From positions 32,522,766 through 32,586,765 of the forward strand of contig CM058234.1 of NCBI GenBank assembly GCA_030180135.1: a DNA stretch of 64,000 nt. The letters are read 5' to 3'. The notes beneath the pieces were generated by a model. The model was not told the origin of the DNA. It saw only the letters and a list, made by a program, of their open reading frames with translations, and did no database searches. Made by a program: the position numbers and the translations under genes. Source of the stretch: Orychophragmus violaceus (lineage: Eukaryota; Streptophyta; Magnoliopsida; Brassicales; Brassicaceae). Shown here in pieces: positions 63,031 through 64,000 of this stretch (positions within the stretch are counted from its first letter, which is position 1; each line of letters begins with the position of its first letter).

Positions 63031-64000
63031 TCCTCAAATTAGTTTGCCTCATCTTCTGCAACTCTGGTTCTATTTGGGTGGTATGGTTCACTAAGAAAGT
63101 TCTCTTGGGTGTGGTTGGTAACTATTGGACTGTAAAAACAAAGCAGAAGAACTCGTGGTTAGTAAATACTGGACTTTAATAAGTTGATCAACCTTAGGGA
63201 TGAAGTTTTTGACCAGGTAAGAATGCGTGTTGAGGATGGGAAATCAGCTTTGTTCTGGTACGATTACTAGTCGCCTTATGGGCGTTTACAAGACTATATA
63301 CAAGGACCAACTCAAAGAAGAATGGGAATTCATCAGAAAGCTAGAGTGTCGGATCTATTCACTAGTGGTACATTGGTTCTGAATCCAGCAAGATCAGAAA
63401 AACAGGTCCAACTGCAGTCTTACCTCCCTACTATAACTTTGACAGACAACAAGGACTATTATGAATGAGAATTAGATGGAGTGGTTTGTAATACGCTTAG
63501 AACATGTGCTTTGTACGCTAATCATAAACAACACCAACATATTGTTCCATGGAGTAAAATTGTATGGCACAAGGGAGGTATTTCAAAACACTATTTTCTT
63601 TTTTGGTTATTCATGCTTAACAGATGTCGAACAAAAGACTAGTTACATGGATGGGGACTTATGGTTGATTCAACTTGTGTCCTCTGCAATTCTTCTCCTG
63701 GGAGAAGAGGCCATTTGTTATTTGAGTGTTCTCTTAGCTGGACAATCTGGGACAGAGTTAGTCGCCAATCAGGACTTCAATCCTCAAATGACTGGCAAGC
63801 CATTGTCGATCAACTGGTTCATCTCCAAGGCACTAATTGGAAGAAGAAACTAATTTTATTGGATTGACAAAGTGTAGTTTACTCAATTTGGCATGAAAGA
63901 AGCTCAAGGATTCACATAAATTGTTACTGTTCCACAACTTCAAATATGTCCTCCATTGACTTTACAATTCGCAACTACTTCTCAAGTCGGCGACAGTAAA
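63031..64000 (+). pseudogene. LINE (L1-type) 3' part with RT zinc-binding domain, broken
   Basis: In shifting plus frames the translation follows the C-terminal region of plant LINE ORF2. RMRVEDGKSALFWYDY lies near 63218-63270 and SPYGRLQDYIQGPTQRRMGI near 63272-63330. DYYEWELDG lies near 63453-63480, and STCVLCNSSPGRRGHLLFEC, then WTIWDRV, at 63667-63756. The last is the RT-associated zinc-binding domain. Several stops and small indels break the frame. The RT and endonuclease lie upstream and are missing; the sequence continues beyond the window. Confidence 0.8.

Overview
The window is plant nuclear DNA, most likely from a Brassicaceae species (Brassica, Raphanus, Eutrema or Arabidopsis type). 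The evidence is the Athila-type retrotransposons with their extra ORF-1, tRNA-Asp and tRNA-iMet primer sites, a three-exon Ole e 1/proline-rich wall-protein gene on the minus strand, and host-gene fragments that read like Arabidopsis cytosolic HSP90, ECR1, a galacturonosyltransferase and a HAD-type phosphatase. Only one gene looks intact and non-transposon (4051-5380). The rest is a pericentromere-like pile of transposons of different ages. All calls come from reading the sequence; no database search was possible.

Layout. 235-2939: non-autonomous CACTA element with CGC target-site duplications (TSDs), in GC-rich retroposon-like DNA that continues to a 27-bp minisatellite ORF (3223-3762). 4051-5380: FOCL1-like cell-wall protein gene, minus strand. 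6118-6530: Copia remnant. 7434 to about 10440: Helitron-like stretch carrying fragments of three or more host genes. 10734-39185: an old retroposon-like sequence split by a Russian-doll nest. Element A (gag-protease-only, Athila-like, 11755-38926, TSD ATTGG) is itself hit by Copia element C (14826-21821, TSD ATTCG) and, inside its 3' LTR, by a 13.5-kb Athila element B (24432-37965, TSD GTCGA). 40895 to about 43965: gag-only gypsy element F, minus strand. 43966-44040: templated filler junction. 44041-50095: truncated Tat-type gypsy element D, minus strand. 50739-52010: MULE foldback with a 9-bp TSD and four tRNA-like modules. 52286-53408: HAD phosphatase pseudogene. 55309-63030: Copia element E, minus strand, with an intact 1325-codon polyprotein and apparently identical LTRs. 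63031-64000: LINE 3' part running off the window.

The most unusual signal is a short palindrome, N(A/G/T)NTCG(A/G)TCGANNN (for example GTGTCGATCGACAC or GCATCGATCGATGC). It recurs mostly in pairs whose centres are 20-22 bp apart, which is two DNA helical turns. The pairs occur in LTRs and leaders of three different retrotransposons (Athila-like A, Copia C, Copia E), and in the LTRs they sit upstream of the TATA box. Element B carries a different array of inverted repeats (TATCGG...CCGATA) in the same relative place and again between pol and ORF-1. This looks like convergent or exchanged cis-regulatory architecture and is the best candidate here for something undescribed.

The genes do not form an operon-like unit. 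The functional relations are within elements: gag, protease, integrase, RT and RNase H in each polyprotein. There is also a probable autonomous/non-autonomous relationship between E (intact) and the related C, which has young LTRs but dead ORFs.
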